From Roseateles oligotrophus (lineage in GTDB: Bacteria; Pseudomonadota; Gammaproteobacteria; Burkholderiales; Burkholderiaceae_C), in NCBI RefSeq assembly GCF_014204525.1, contig NZ_JACHLP010000005.1, forward strand, positions 94,326 through 158,325: a stretch of DNA of 64,000 bases, read 5' to 3'. Under the pieces are notes generated by a model. That model ran no database searches. It saw only the letters and a list, made by a program, of their open reading frames with translations, and had not been told where the DNA came from. Of the stretch, positions 9,878 to 18,532 are shown one piece after another; within the stretch, counting starts at the first letter, position 1; each line of letters opens with the position of its first letter. The translations under genes were made by a program, and so were the position numbers.

Positions 9878-10336
9878 ATGTGGAAACTTGAGGCCGTCAT
9901 CGCGCAGGATTTTGAGCCCATGCTGGCCCTGCGCATCGCCGCCGTGCAGGAGAGCCTGGAGCGCATCGGCCGCTTCGACCCCGAGAGGGCGCGGCTGCGT
10001 TTCCAGGAGGGTTTCGAGCCCGCTTTCATGCAGCACATCGTCACCGAGCAGGACGGCAGAGTCGGCTTTTTCACCCTCAAGCCGCGTAGCGAGGGCCAGG
10101 TCTTGCGCCTGGTCCATCTCTATCTGCAGCCCGGCTCGCAGAGCCAGGGTGCCGGCAGTTGGGTGATGGATCGCATCAAGCAGCAAGCCCGCGCGAGCGG
10201 CTGCGACATCACCCTGGCTGCGCTCAAGCTCAGCCGGGCTAACGATTTTTATCAGCGCCATGGATTCAGGCTGGTGGAGCAGCGGGAGTTTGATAACGAA
10301 TACCGTTGGAGCCCCGCCATGGAGCAGCGAGCATGA
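9878..10336 (+). CDS. GNAT-family N-acetyltransferase
   Basis: 152 residues. The GNAT fold is shown by VGFFTLKPRSEGQVLRLVHLYLQP (strands 4-5), an acetyl-CoA loop region SQSQGAGSWVMDRI with weak match to the R/Q-x-x-G-x-G/A signature, and the C-terminal ANDFYQRHGFRLVEQ motif. The substrate is unknown. It sits 11 bp after the PIN gene and its stop overlaps the meaB start (ATGA), so it is probably cotranscribed with the propionate genes. An in-frame TTG at 9863 overlapping the PIN stop is an alternative start; the ATG gives the better N-terminus. Confidence 0.75.
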   Translation: MWKLEAVIAQDFEPMLALRIAAVQESLERIGRFDPERARLRFQEGFEPAFMQHIVTEQDGRVGFFTLKPRSEGQVLRLVHLYLQPGSQSQGAGSWVMDRIKQQARASGCDITLAALKLSRANDFYQRHGFRLVEQREFDNEYRWSPAMEQRA

Positions 10337-11343
10337 ATTTGTTCCTGGCGCTCCAATCGGCGGATGCCGCGCTCAAGCGCCGCGCCATGGCCAAGGCCAT
10401 CACCTTGCTGGAATCGACCCGGCCCGACCACCGCCTGGCGGCCGACGATTTGCTGACCGAGCTCCTGCCGCTGAGCGGCCGCTCCTTGCGCCTGGGCATC
10501 TCCGGTGTGCCGGGTGTGGGCAAGAGCACCTTTATCGAGGCTCTGGGCCTCTACCTGATCGCGCGCGGCCACCGCGTGGCGGTGCTGGCGGTGGACCCGT
10601 CCAGCAGCGTCTCGGGCGGCTCCATCCTGGGTGACAAGACCCGTATGGAGCAACTCTCCATGGACGAGCGCGCCTATATCCGCCCCAGCCCCAGCAGCGG
10701 CACCCTGGGTGGCGTGGCCGAGAAAACGCGCGAGGCCATGCTGGTCTGCGAGGCGGCGGGCCATGACATCGTCATCGTCGAAACCGTCGGTGTGGGCCAG
10801 AGCGAGACCGCCGTGGCCGGCATGACGGATATGTATGTGCTCTTGCAACTGCCCAATGCGGGCGACGATTTGCAGGCCATCAAAAAAGGCGTGATGGAGC
10901 TGGCCGATCTGGTCGCCATCAACAAGGCCGATCTGGATGTGAACGCTGCGACCCGGGCGCAGGCCCAGATCACGTCCAGCCTGCGGCTGCTGGGCTTTCA
11001 TGGCCATGAGGAGGCACAGGCCCAGTGGCATCCCCGCGTGCTGCAACTCAGCGCGCTGAAGGCCCAAGGCCTGGACGGTTTCTGGGCGGCGGTCAGCGAG
11101 TTCCGCGACTTGGGCCGGGCCAATGGCCGCTTTGCCGAGAAGCGCCGCCAGCAGGCCACGGCCTGGATGTGGGATCGCATACAGGCCGGGCTGAAACAGG
11201 AATTTGCCGCCGATGCGGCGGTACGGCAGGCCCTGGGCCCTACGATGGACCAGGTGCTGCAAGGCCAGCTCGCCGCCTCCACCGCGGCGCGCCGACTGCT
11301 CTCACTTTTTGCTCAAAGAAACTCTGGAGACAAGCATGCATGA
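10333..11343 (+). CDS. meaB: MeaB/ArgK-type G3E GTPase, methylmalonyl-CoA mutase chaperone
   Basis: 336 residues. Walker A is GVPGVGKST, followed by the switch regions [15 protein letters not shown] and [17 protein letters not shown], and NKAD for guanine recognition. MeaB loads and protects adenosylcobalamin in methylmalonyl-CoA mutase, matching the upstream mutase gene. GGAG lies about 9 bp before the ATG. It overlaps the GNAT gene by 4 bp and the pccB start by 8 bp, so the run GNAT-meaB-pccB is tightly coupled. Confidence 0.92.
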   Translation: MNLFLALQSADAALKRRAMAKAITLLESTRPDHRLAADDLLTELLPLSGRSLRLGISGVPGVGKSTFIEALGLYLIARGHRVAVLAVDPSSSVSGGSILGDKTRMEQLSMDERAYIRPSPSSGTLGGVAEKTREAMLVCEAAGHDIVIVETVGVGQSETAVAGMTDMYVLLQLPNAGDDLQAIKKGVMELADLVAINKADLDVNAATRAQAQITSSLRLLGFHGHEEAQAQWHPRVLQLSALKAQGLDGFWAAVSEFRDLGRANGRFAEKRRQQATAWMWDRIQAGLKQEFAADAAVRQALGPTMDQVLQGQLAASTAARRLLSLFAQRNSGDKHA

Positions 11344-12877
11344 CATCCAACAACAGCTGGAAGAAAAGCGCGCCAAGGCGCGCCTGGGCGGCGGCGAGAA
11401 ACGCATCGCCGCCCAGCATGCCAAGGGCAAGCTGACGGCCCGCGAGCGCCTGGAGCTGCTGTTCGACGAGGGCACGTTTGAAGAGTGGGATATGTTTGTC
11501 GAGCACCGCTGCGTGGACTTCGGCATGGCCGACAACAAGATCCCTGGCGACGGCGTGGTGACCGGCTACGGCATGATCAACGGCCGCCTGGCCTTCAGCT
11601 TCAGCCAGGACTTCACCGTCTTCGGCGGGGCGCTCAGCGAGTCGCACGCCGAGAAGATCTGCAAGGTGATGGACCAGGCCATGAAGGTCGGCGCTCCGGT
11701 CATAGGCTTGAACGATTCGGGCGGTGCGCGCATCCAGGAGGGTGTCGCTTCGCTGGGCGGTTATGCCGACGTGTTCCAGCGCAATGTGATGGCCTCGGGC
11801 GTGATCCCGCAGATCAGCATGATCATGGGCCCCTGCGCCGGCGGCGCGGTCTACTCACCGGCCATGACGGACTTCATCTTCATGGTCAAGGACAGCAGCT
11901 ATATGTTCGTCACCGGTCCCGAGGTGGTGAAGACCGTCACCCACGAGGAGGTGACGGCCGAGGAGCTGGGCGGCGCTGCCACCCACACGGCCAAGAGCGG
12001 TGTGGCCGATCTGGCCTTTGACAACGATGTCGAAGCCATCCTGATGCTGCGCCGCTTCTTCAACTACCTGCCGCTGAACAACCGCGAGAAAGCCCCTTGC
12101 CGCCCCGGCTTCAACGGTGGCGACCCGGCCGGCCGACTGGACTATTCGCTGGACACCCTGGTGCCCGACAACGCCAACAAGCCCTACGACATGAAGGAGC
12201 TGTTGTTGAAGGTGGTGGACGACGGCGACTTCTTCGAGCTGCAGCCCGAGTACGCCAGGAACATCATCACCGGCTTTGCCCGCATGGAGGGCCAGACGGT
12301 GGGCATCGTCGCCAACCAGCCCCTGGTGCTGGCGGGCTGCCTGGACATCAAGAGCTCCATCAAGGCCGCGCGCTTTGTGCGCTTCTGCGATGCCTTCAAC
12401 ATCCCCGTTATCACCTTCGTCGACGTGCCCGGCTTCATGCCCGGCACCAGCCAGGAATACGGCGGCATCATCAAGCATGGCGCCAAGCTGCTCTACGCCT
12501 ATGCCGAGTGCACCGTGCCCAAGGTCACCGTCATCACCCGCAAGGCCTATGGCGGCGCCTACGACGTGATGAGCTCCAAGCATCTGCGCGGCGACGTCAA
12601 CTTCGCCTGGCCTAACGCCGAAATCGCCGTGATGGGGGCCAAGGGAGCGGTGGAAATCATCTTCCGCGAGGACAAGGGCGACCCGGCCAAGCTGGCCGCC
12701 AAGGAGGCCGAGTACAAAGCCCGCTTCGCCAACCCCTTTGTGGCCGGCGCTCGCGGCTTTATCGACGATGTGATCCAGCCGCACGAGACCCGCAAGCGCA
12801 TCTGCCGCAGCCTGGCCATGCTGAAGGACAAAAAGCTGGAAAACCCCTGGCGCAAACACGGCAACGTGCCGCTGTGA
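11336..12877 (+). CDS. pccB: Propionyl-CoA carboxylase beta subunit (carboxyltransferase)
   Basis: 513 residues, normal length. Carboxyltransferase domains: [20 protein letters not shown] at the N-terminus, the oxyanion loops [16 protein letters not shown] and [16 protein letters not shown], and in the second half [19 protein letters not shown] and [10 protein letters not shown]. It transfers the carboxyl group from biotin to propionyl-CoA to give methylmalonyl-CoA. GGAG precedes the ATG, which lies inside the end of meaB. The alpha subunit is encoded about 0.9 kb downstream. Acetyl-CoA or methylcrotonyl-CoA specificity is less likely given the mutase, meaB and epimerase neighbours. Confidence 0.93.
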   Translation: MHDIQQQLEEKRAKARLGGGEKRIAAQHAKGKLTARERLELLFDEGTFEEWDMFVEHRCVDFGMADNKIPGDGVVTGYGMINGRLAFSFSQDFTVFGGALSESHAEKICKVMDQAMKVGAPVIGLNDSGGARIQEGVASLGGYADVFQRNVMASGVIPQISMIMGPCAGGAVYSPAMTDFIFMVKDSSYMFVTGPEVVKTVTHEEVTAEELGGAATHTAKSGVADLAFDNDVEAILMLRRFFNYLPLNNREKAPCRPGFNGGDPAGRLDYSLDTLVPDNANKPYDMKELLLKVVDDGDFFELQPEYARNIITGFARMEGQTVGIVANQPLVLAGCLDIKSSIKAARFVRFCDAFNIPVITFVDVPGFMPGTSQEYGGIIKHGAKLLYAYAECTVPKVTVITRKAYGGAYDVMSSKHLRGDVNFAWPNAEIAVMGAKGAVEIIFREDKGDPAKLAAKEAEYKARFANPFVAGARGFIDDVIQPHETRKRICRSLAMLKDKKLENPWRKHGNVPL

Positions 12878-12888
12878 GGCCTGTTTCC

Positions 12889-13572
12889 ATGCACCCCAAG
12901 TCTTGGATCAAGCCCGCGCTTGTGTTGGGTCTGAGCGCCCTGGGCGCGCTGACCCATGTGCAGGCCCGGGCGCAGCCACCGCAATTCAGCCCGGCAGCGC
13001 CCAGTCCCTCGCGGGCCAAGCCCTGTGTGGCCATCCATGCCTTGCCGCTGGAGCAGTCCCTGCTGATCGCGCCCGCCGTGCTGGGTGATGCCGCGGCGCG
13101 CCAGGCCCTGGACCAGGCGGCGCAGCAGCATGGGGTGGACGGCGGCGATCTCGAATCGGCCTTGGCCGAGGCCAGGCTGCAGATCGGCGAGGCTAGCGAC
13201 CCCGCCAAGAGCGAATGGACCGAGGCCAAAAGCCAGGCCGTGGCCGCCAAGGGCTTTGCGGCTTGCGCCCAGCGCATCTACGGCGAGGCCGCGCTGCCCC
13301 GGCTGGCGGCCTGCGAGTTCGATCTGGCGACCCTGCCTGTCGTCTTGCTCTACCGCGTAGACGGCCAAACTCGCAACGAAGCCTTGGCCGATCTGCGCCG
13401 CAATGACGGCTTGGGCGACGGCAGCGAACAAGCCCGCCGTGCGCCCTTGATGCTGGCTTTTGCCTACCAGGGCCCGGCACCCAAGACGGGCGAGAGCCGA
13501 GCCTGGATAGACAGGCGGGTGGCCGACTGGACCGAGCAATGCCTGGCCGGGCGACTGGTGTGGCCCAAGTGA
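12889..13572 (+). CDS. Hypothetical secreted protein
   Basis: 227 residues. The N-terminus MHPKSWIKPALVLGLSALGA followed by LTHVQARAQ is a Sec signal peptide, probably cut after ARA. The mature part has four cysteines (KPCV, FAACAQ, AACEF, TEQCLA) that could form two disulphides in the periplasm. I recognise no domain. It lies between pccB and pccA, so it is probably in their transcript. A GTG at 12874 overlapping the pccB stop is an alternative start, but the ATG has GAGG at a good distance and an ideal signal peptide. Confidence 0.65.
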   Translation: MHPKSWIKPALVLGLSALGALTHVQARAQPPQFSPAAPSPSRAKPCVAIHALPLEQSLLIAPAVLGDAAARQALDQAAQQHGVDGGDLESALAEARLQIGEASDPAKSEWTEAKSQAVAAKGFAACAQRIYGEAALPRLAACEFDLATLPVVLLYRVDGQTRNEALADLRRNDGLGDGSEQARRAPLMLAFAYQGPAPKTGESRAWIDRRVADWTEQCLAGRLVWPK

Positions 13573-13608
13573 ATTCAAAAATTGAAATCTTGAAGCTGGA
13601 GACAAGTC

Positions 13609-13740
13609 ATGTTTGACAAGATTCTGATCGCGAACCGGGGTGCTCGCGCCGCAGGCGCGGTCGCGCAAGCGACAAATTGCATGACGACCGGCGCAGCCGG
13701 GTGTGCAGGTGAATTCCCCGCGGAGGCTCAAAATGTTTAA
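13609..13740 (+). pseudogene. Diverged 5' fragment of a biotin carboxylase gene upstream of pccA
   Basis: A 43-codon frame starts MFDKILIANRG, nearly the same as the real gene's MFNKILIANRG 124 bp downstream, then runs into unrelated sequence and stops at 13740. Its stop overlaps the real start codon (aATGTTTAA). Of four base substitutions between the two 5' ends before the junction, three are synonymous (ATT/ATA, CTG/CTC, GCG/GCC), so this fragment probably came from a real paralogue. It has its own ribosome site (GGAGAC). After the homology lie three hairpins: CGCGCC-GCA-GGCGCG, GTCGC-GCAA-GCGAC and CCGG-CGCAG-CCGG. Confidence 0.65.
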
Positions 13741-15808
13741 CAAGATACTCATCGCCAACCGCGGGGAAATCGCCTGCCGGGTGATCAAGACAGTGCAGAA
13801 GATGGGCATCAAGACGGTGGCCGTCTACTCCGAGGCCGACCGCGATGCCCGCCATGTGGAGCTGGCCGACGAGGCCGTGCTGCTGGGCGCAGCACCGTCG
13901 CGCGAGTCCTATCTGGTGGCCGACAAAATCATTGCCGCCGCCAAGAGCACGGGCGCCCAGGCCATCCACCCCGGCTACGGCTTCCTGAGCGAGAACGAGG
14001 AGTTCGCCCGCCGGGTCGAGGCCGAGGGTCTGGTCTTCATCGGCCCCAAGGCGCACTCCATCGCGGCCATGGGCGACAAGATCGCTTCCAAGAAGCTGGC
14101 GAGCGCGGCCCAGGTCAACACCATTCCCGGTCATAACGAGCCGATTCTGTCGCCCGAGGAGGCGGTCAAGATCGCGCAGGGCATAGGCTATCCGGTGATG
14201 ATCAAGGCCAGCGCCGGCGGTGGCGGCAAGGGCTTGCGCGTGGCCTTCAATGACAAGGAATGTTTCGAGGGTTTCAGCAGCTGCCGTAACGAGGCTCGCA
14301 ACAGCTTTGGCGACGACCGCGTCTTCATGGAGAAGTTTGTCGAGGAGCCGCGCCATATCGAGATCCAGGTGCTGGGCGACTCGCAAGGCAATGTGCTCTA
14401 TCTGTGGGAGCGCGAATGCTCCATCCAGCGTCGCCACCAGAAGGTAATCGAAGAAGCGCCTTCGCCCTTCATCAGCGAGGCCACCCGCCAGGCCATGGGC
14501 GAACAGGCCGTGGCCCTGGCCAAAGCCGTCAAATACCAGAGCGCCGGCACGGTGGAGTTTGTGGTCGGCAAGGACCAGAGCTTTTACTTTCTGGAGATGA
14601 ACACCCGCCTGCAGGTGGAACACCCGGTGACGGAATGCATCACCGGCCTGGACCTGGTGGAGCAGATGATTCGCGTGGCCGCCGGCGAGCCCCTGGCCTT
14701 CCAGCAGCAAGACCTCCGGCGCGAGGGCTGGGCCATCGAGTGCCGCATCAATGCCGAGGATCCCTTCCGCAACTTCCTGCCCTCCACCGGCCGCCTGGTG
14801 CGCTACCAGCCGCCCGCGGCCGTGCTGGAGCAGGGGCGCGAGACCCTGCAGGGCGAGGCTTACGCTCACGGCCAATTCGGCGGCGTGCGGGTGGACACCG
14901 GCGTCTACGAGGGCGGCGAGATCCCGATGTTCTACGACTCCATGATCGCCAAGCTGATCGTGCATGGACGCGACCGTGCCGAGGCGATTGCCCGCATGCG
15001 CGAGGCCCTGAACGGCTTTGTGATCCGCGGCATCTCCAGCAACATCCCCTTCCAATCGGCCCTGCTGGCGCACGCGGACTTTGTGTCCGGCAACTTCAAT
15101 ACCGGCTTTATCAATCAGCATTACGCCGAGGGTTTCCGCGCCGAGGATGTGCCGCACGAGGATCCGCTCTTCCTGGTGGCGCTGTCGGTGTTTGTGCGCC
15201 GCAAGACGCGTGAGCGCGCCGCCGGCATCAGCGGCCAGATGGCGGGCCACGAGGTGCAGCTGGACAGCGATTACGTCGCCCTGGTGCAGCAGGGCAAGGG
15301 TCAGGTCTTGCGCCATGCCGTCCATGTGTCGGAATATGCCGGCCAGAGCGGTCAGGCCACCATCCGCATCGGGGCGCGGGAGTACCGCATCGAATGCACC
15401 TCGCGCCTGGCCGACATCCGCCTGAGCGGCACGGTCAATGGCAAGCCCTTCTTCGCCCAGGCCGAGCGCGGCACGGCCAAGAATCCGCTGGCCTATCGCA
15501 TCAACCACAACGGCTTGGGGCTGGAGGTCACGGTGCTCTCGCCCCGTGCCGCCGAACTGCAGGCCTTGATGCCTTACAAGGCGCCACCGGACACCAGCAA
15601 ATTCCTGCTCTCGCCCATGCCCGGCCTGCTGGTGCAGATCGCGGCCCAGCCCGGCCAGACCGTGCAGGCCGGCGAGCGCCTGGCGGTGATCGAGGCGATG
15701 AAGATGGAGAACATCCTGCTCGCCGAACGCGACGTCAAGATCGCCGAGGTGCTGGCCAAGACGGGCGAAAGCCTGTCGGTGGATCAGCCCATCCTGCGAT
15801 TTGAATAA
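13733..15808 (+). CDS. pccA: Propionyl-CoA carboxylase alpha subunit (biotin carboxylase-BCCP)
   Basis: 691 residues. Order: biotin carboxylase N-domain (MFNKILIANRGEIACRVIKT), ATP-grasp with the glycine loop KASAGGGGKGLRV, catalytic EMNTRLQVEHPVTE, biotin carboxylase C-domain, a BT linker domain (about 510-610) and a C-terminal biotinyl domain with EAMKMEN (biotin on Lys657). The enzyme carboxylates biotin with bicarbonate and ATP for PccB. The ATG at 13733 has CGGAGG 7-11 bp upstream; the frame also opens at a GTG at 13703, which I reject because homology begins at MFNK. A fragment of a similar gene start lies just upstream. Confidence 0.93.
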   Translation: MFNKILIANRGEIACRVIKTVQKMGIKTVAVYSEADRDARHVELADEAVLLGAAPSRESYLVADKIIAAAKSTGAQAIHPGYGFLSENEEFARRVEAEGLVFIGPKAHSIAAMGDKIASKKLASAAQVNTIPGHNEPILSPEEAVKIAQGIGYPVMIKASAGGGGKGLRVAFNDKECFEGFSSCRNEARNSFGDDRVFMEKFVEEPRHIEIQVLGDSQGNVLYLWERECSIQRRHQKVIEEAPSPFISEATRQAMGEQAVALAKAVKYQSAGTVEFVVGKDQSFYFLEMNTRLQVEHPVTECITGLDLVEQMIRVAAGEPLAFQQQDLRREGWAIECRINAEDPFRNFLPSTGRLVRYQPPAAVLEQGRETLQGEAYAHGQFGGVRVDTGVYEGGEIPMFYDSMIAKLIVHGRDRAEAIARMREALNGFVIRGISSNIPFQSALLAHADFVSGNFNTGFINQHYAEGFRAEDVPHEDPLFLVALSVFVRRKTRERAAGISGQMAGHEVQLDSDYVALVQQGKGQVLRHAVHVSEYAGQSGQATIRIGAREYRIECTSRLADIRLSGTVNGKPFFAQAERGTAKNPLAYRINHNGLGLEVTVLSPRAAELQALMPYKAPPDTSKFLLSPMPGLLVQIAAQPGQTVQAGERLAVIEAMKMENILLAERDVKIAEVLAKTGESLSVDQPILRFE

Positions 15809-17030
15809 GCGCATCGCGATTGTCGGTGCGGGCGTGGCGGGCTGCGCGGCGGCCCTGAGCCTGAGTCGATTGGGCTTGGACGTCGACCTGTTCGAGGCGG
15901 TGGCCGAGCCCCAGCCCATAGGCGCGGGCCTGCTTTTGCAGCCGACGGGGCAGCAGGTCTTGCAAGGCCTGGGCCTGCTGGAGCCGCTGCTGGGCCTGGG
16001 CGCGCAAGTCGACCGTTTGTTTGGCGACACCCCCAGCGGCCGCACTGTGCTGGACATGAGTTACCGCCGCTTCTCGCCCCAGGCCTATGGCCTTGGGCTG
16101 CAGCGGGGGGCTTTGATGGGCGTCTTGTGGCAGGCGGTGCGCGCCAGCGGCGTGGCTTGGCATTGCGGCGTGGCGCCCAGCCGGTTCGAGCAGCAGGCCG
16201 ACGAGGTGCGCTTGTTTGCGGACGGCCAGCCGCTGGGCAGCTATGCCGCCTTGCTGCTGGCCAATGGCAGCTTCTCCAGGCTGCGGGAGCAGCTGCAGCT
16301 CAAGCAGAGCGCCCGCGTCTTCCCCTACGGCGCCTTGTGGACGGTGCTGCCCAGGCCGGCGCAATTTCCAGAGCTGGATCTGCGCCAGCGCTTTCGCGGC
16401 GCCCGGCAGATGCTGGGTCTGATGCCCGTCGGCCGAAATTTTGGCGACGCGCCGGAGGCAGCGCCCGGCATCAATCTGTTCTGGAGCCTGCCCCTGGCCG
16501 AGGTGCAGGCTTGGCATGCGGCTGCCGGCGCGCAAGGTCTGGAGCGACTCAAGCGGGAGATGGTGGATCTGCTGCCGCTGTGCGAGCCCCTCTTGGCCGG
16601 CTTGCAGGACCCGGCCCAGCTGCGCCAGGCGCGCTACGCGGATGTGCAGATGGCCCGCTGGCATCAGGGCCGGGTGCTGGCCATCGGCGACTGCGGCCAT
16701 GGCATGAGCCCGCAACTGGGGCAGGGCGCCAATCTGGCCTTGATCGATGCCCATGTGCTGGCAAGGCTTTGTGCCAGCCAAGGGCAGGGCCGGCTCGACT
16801 GGCCTGCGCTGTTGGCCCGCTACAGCCATGAGCGCCGCGCCCATCTGCGTTTTTATTCCCAGGCCAGCCGCGGGCTGACGCCCATGTTCCAGTCCGATCA
16901 GCGCCTGGCGCCATGGCTGCGCGACCGGTTTTTTGGCTGGGGCGGGCGCCTGCCTTTTGTCCATCAGCAATCCGTCGCCACGCTCAGCGGGGTGAAGACG
17001 GGCTGGTTGTGGGGGCGCTTGAAGCTATGA
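15801..17030 (+). CDS. FAD-dependent monooxygenase (UbiH/PHBH-like fold)
   Basis: 409 residues. The Rossmann fingerprint IVGAGVAGCAAALSLSRLG is at the N-terminus, and the second FAD motif AIGDCGHGMSPQLGQGANLALIDA lies near residue 290-320, typical of the p-hydroxybenzoate hydroxylase superfamily. The substrate is unknown. The start appears to be a TTG at 15801 that overlaps pccA by 8 bp; no ATG exists near the conserved N-terminus. Its position between pccA and the epimerase suggests cotranscription but not a role in propionate metabolism. Confidence 0.8.
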   Translation: MNKRIAIVGAGVAGCAAALSLSRLGLDVDLFEAVAEPQPIGAGLLLQPTGQQVLQGLGLLEPLLGLGAQVDRLFGDTPSGRTVLDMSYRRFSPQAYGLGLQRGALMGVLWQAVRASGVAWHCGVAPSRFEQQADEVRLFADGQPLGSYAALLLANGSFSRLREQLQLKQSARVFPYGALWTVLPRPAQFPELDLRQRFRGARQMLGLMPVGRNFGDAPEAAPGINLFWSLPLAEVQAWHAAAGAQGLERLKREMVDLLPLCEPLLAGLQDPAQLRQARYADVQMARWHQGRVLAIGDCGHGMSPQLGQGANLALIDAHVLARLCASQGQGRLDWPALLARYSHERRAHLRFYSQASRGLTPMFQSDQRLAPWLRDRFFGWGGRLPFVHQQSVATLSGVKTGWLWGRLKL

Positions 17031-17065
17031 GTCGCAGCCTTGTTTTCTAATCCTTGGAGCAAACC

Positions 17066-17530
17066 ATGAGCCCAAAACCCTATCGCATCCTCGGCATCCA
17101 GCAAATCGCCATCGGCGGTCCAGACAAGACGGCCCTGCGCAAGCTCTGGGTCGATGTGCTGGGCCTGACCGTCACCGGCAACTTCGTCTCGGAGCGTGAG
17201 AACGTGGATGAGGACATCTGCACAGTAGGCCGCGGCCCGCACAAGGTCGAGGTCGACCTGATGCAGCCACTGGACCCGGAGAAGAAGCCGGCCGTGCACA
17301 GCACGCCGCTCAACCATGTGGGCCTGTGGGTGGACGATTTGCCGGCGGCGGTGGACTGGATGACGGCCCATGGCGTGCGCTTCGCGCCCGGCGGCATTCG
17401 CAAGGGGGCGGCGGGCTATGACATCTGCTTCATCCACCCCAAGAGCAGCGCCGAGTTCCCGATTGCCGGGGAGGGCGTGCTGATCGAGCTGGTGCAGGCA
17501 CCGACCGAGGTGATCGCGGCCCTGGGCTGA
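17066..17530 (+). CDS. mce: VOC-superfamily protein, probable methylmalonyl-CoA epimerase
   Basis: 154 residues. Two VOC half-modules: [20 protein letters not shown] with VEVDLMQPL, then [18 protein letters not shown] with ECVLIEL-like [12 protein letters not shown]. Candidate metal ligands are Gln/His in each module and the Glu residues in VEVDL and LIELV. In the setting of pccA, pccB, the mutase and meaB, the likely job is racemising (S)- to (R)-methylmalonyl-CoA, completing propionyl-CoA to succinyl-CoA. Glyoxalase or dioxygenase activity cannot be excluded. TTGGAG precedes the ATG; a TTG at 17054 is less likely. Confidence 0.7.
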   Translation: MSPKPYRILGIQQIAIGGPDKTALRKLWVDVLGLTVTGNFVSERENVDEDICTVGRGPHKVEVDLMQPLDPEKKPAVHSTPLNHVGLWVDDLPAAVDWMTAHGVRFAPGGIRKGAAGYDICFIHPKSSAEFPIAGEGVLIELVQAPTEVIAALG

Positions 17531-17583
17531 GGATTCGTGAAAAGCGAATGCTTTATTTGTAAATCTCGCAGTTCCAATTAATC

Positions 17584-17604
17584 GGCGAAGGGTTATCCTT
17601 CGCC
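17584..17604 (+). promoter_or_regulatory. Hairpin directly upstream of the LysR start
   Basis: GGCGAAGG-GTTAT-CCTTCGCC is a perfect 8-bp stem ending 1 bp before the GTG start of the LysR gene. It covers the only purine-rich ribosome-site candidate (GAAGG). It could restrain translation or mark the end of the upstream transcript, but no T-tract follows. Confidence 0.5.
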
Positions 17605-17605
17605 T

Positions 17606-18532
17606 GTGCGACTCGACCTGACCACCCTCAACCTCATCCTGGCGATAGAGCAGAACCGCTCCATCACCAAGGGGGCGGCGCGCGAGCATCTGGCCCTGGC
17701 GGCAGCCAGCAAGCGGGTGTCGGATCTGGAGTCGCGCCTGGGCGTGCAACTGTTTGAGCGCCGCGCCCGCGGCGTCGAGCCCACCGAGGCCTGCCGCGCC
17801 CTGGTGCGCCACATCCGCTCCCTGCACGCCTCCTTGCATGCGCTGGAGAGCGAGGTGATGGAGTTCGCGCGCGGCATCAAGGGCCATCTGCGCATCGCCG
17901 CCAATAGCGGGGCGATTGCCGAATGCCTGCCGGCCGATCTGGCGGCCTTCTCGCAAGCCCATCCGCAAATCCGCATCAGCCTGGAAGATTTGACCAGCGC
18001 CGAGGTGCAGGCCGCCGTGGCCGAGGGCCGGGCCGATGTGGGTGTGTTCACGCCCCCCTTGCTGGACAACCGCCTGCAGCACTGGTTTTACCGCGACGCC
18101 CGCCTGGCCGTGCTGGTGCCGGCCGGCCACGAGCTGGCCGCCCGCTCGGCCGTGTCTTTCAGCGATTTGCTGGACTACGACCTGATCGGCCTGCATGCCG
18201 GCGCCTCCGCCCAGGAGTTGATGCGCGAGCAGGCCCTGGCCCGTGGCCGCACGCTGAACGCCCGCCTGCAGGTGCGCGGCTTTGACGCCATCGCCCAGTT
18301 GGTCGAGGCCGGCCTGGGCGTGGCCGTGCTGCCCGAGGGGCCGGCCGAGCGCTTCTCCCGTATTTTTGCCGTCCGCCTCTTGCGCCTGGACGAGGCCTGG
18401 GGCGCGCGCGATTACTGCCTGGGCGTGGCCCGGCAGGAACGCCTGCCCACCGTCTTGCAACGCTTTGTCGAGGCCTTGTGCCCGCAATCCAAGACCATTG
18501 AACCCACCGAAAAAGCAAGGAAGCCAGCATGA
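17606..18532 (+). CDS. LysR-family transcriptional regulator
   Basis: 308 residues. The N-terminal helix-turn-helix is [20 protein letters not shown] with [20 protein letters not shown], characteristic of LysR. The C-terminal periplasmic-binding-like effector domain (about 90-295) contains [17 protein letters not shown] and [10 protein letters not shown]. It starts with GTG. Its stop overlaps the leuC ATG (ATGA), so the regulator is translationally coupled to the leucine genes and may control them, or may be autoregulated as the first gene of their transcript. Neither target nor effector is evident. Confidence 0.85.
   Translation: MRLDLTTLNLILAIEQNRSITKGAAREHLALAAASKRVSDLESRLGVQLFERRARGVEPTEACRALVRHIRSLHASLHALESEVMEFARGIKGHLRIAANSGAIAECLPADLAAFSQAHPQIRISLEDLTSAEVQAAVAEGRADVGVFTPPLLDNRLQHWFYRDARLAVLVPAGHELAARSAVSFSDLLDYDLIGLHAGASAQELMREQALARGRTLNARLQVRGFDAIAQLVEAGLGVAVLPEGPAERFSRIFAVRLLRLDEAWGARDYCLGVARQERLPTVLQRFVEALCPQSKTIEPTEKARKPA

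Noticed and set aside
13607-16057. 816-codon minus-strand frame opposite pccA
   Set aside because: High-GC antisense shadow; the plus strand encodes a complete biotin carboxylase-BCCP protein.
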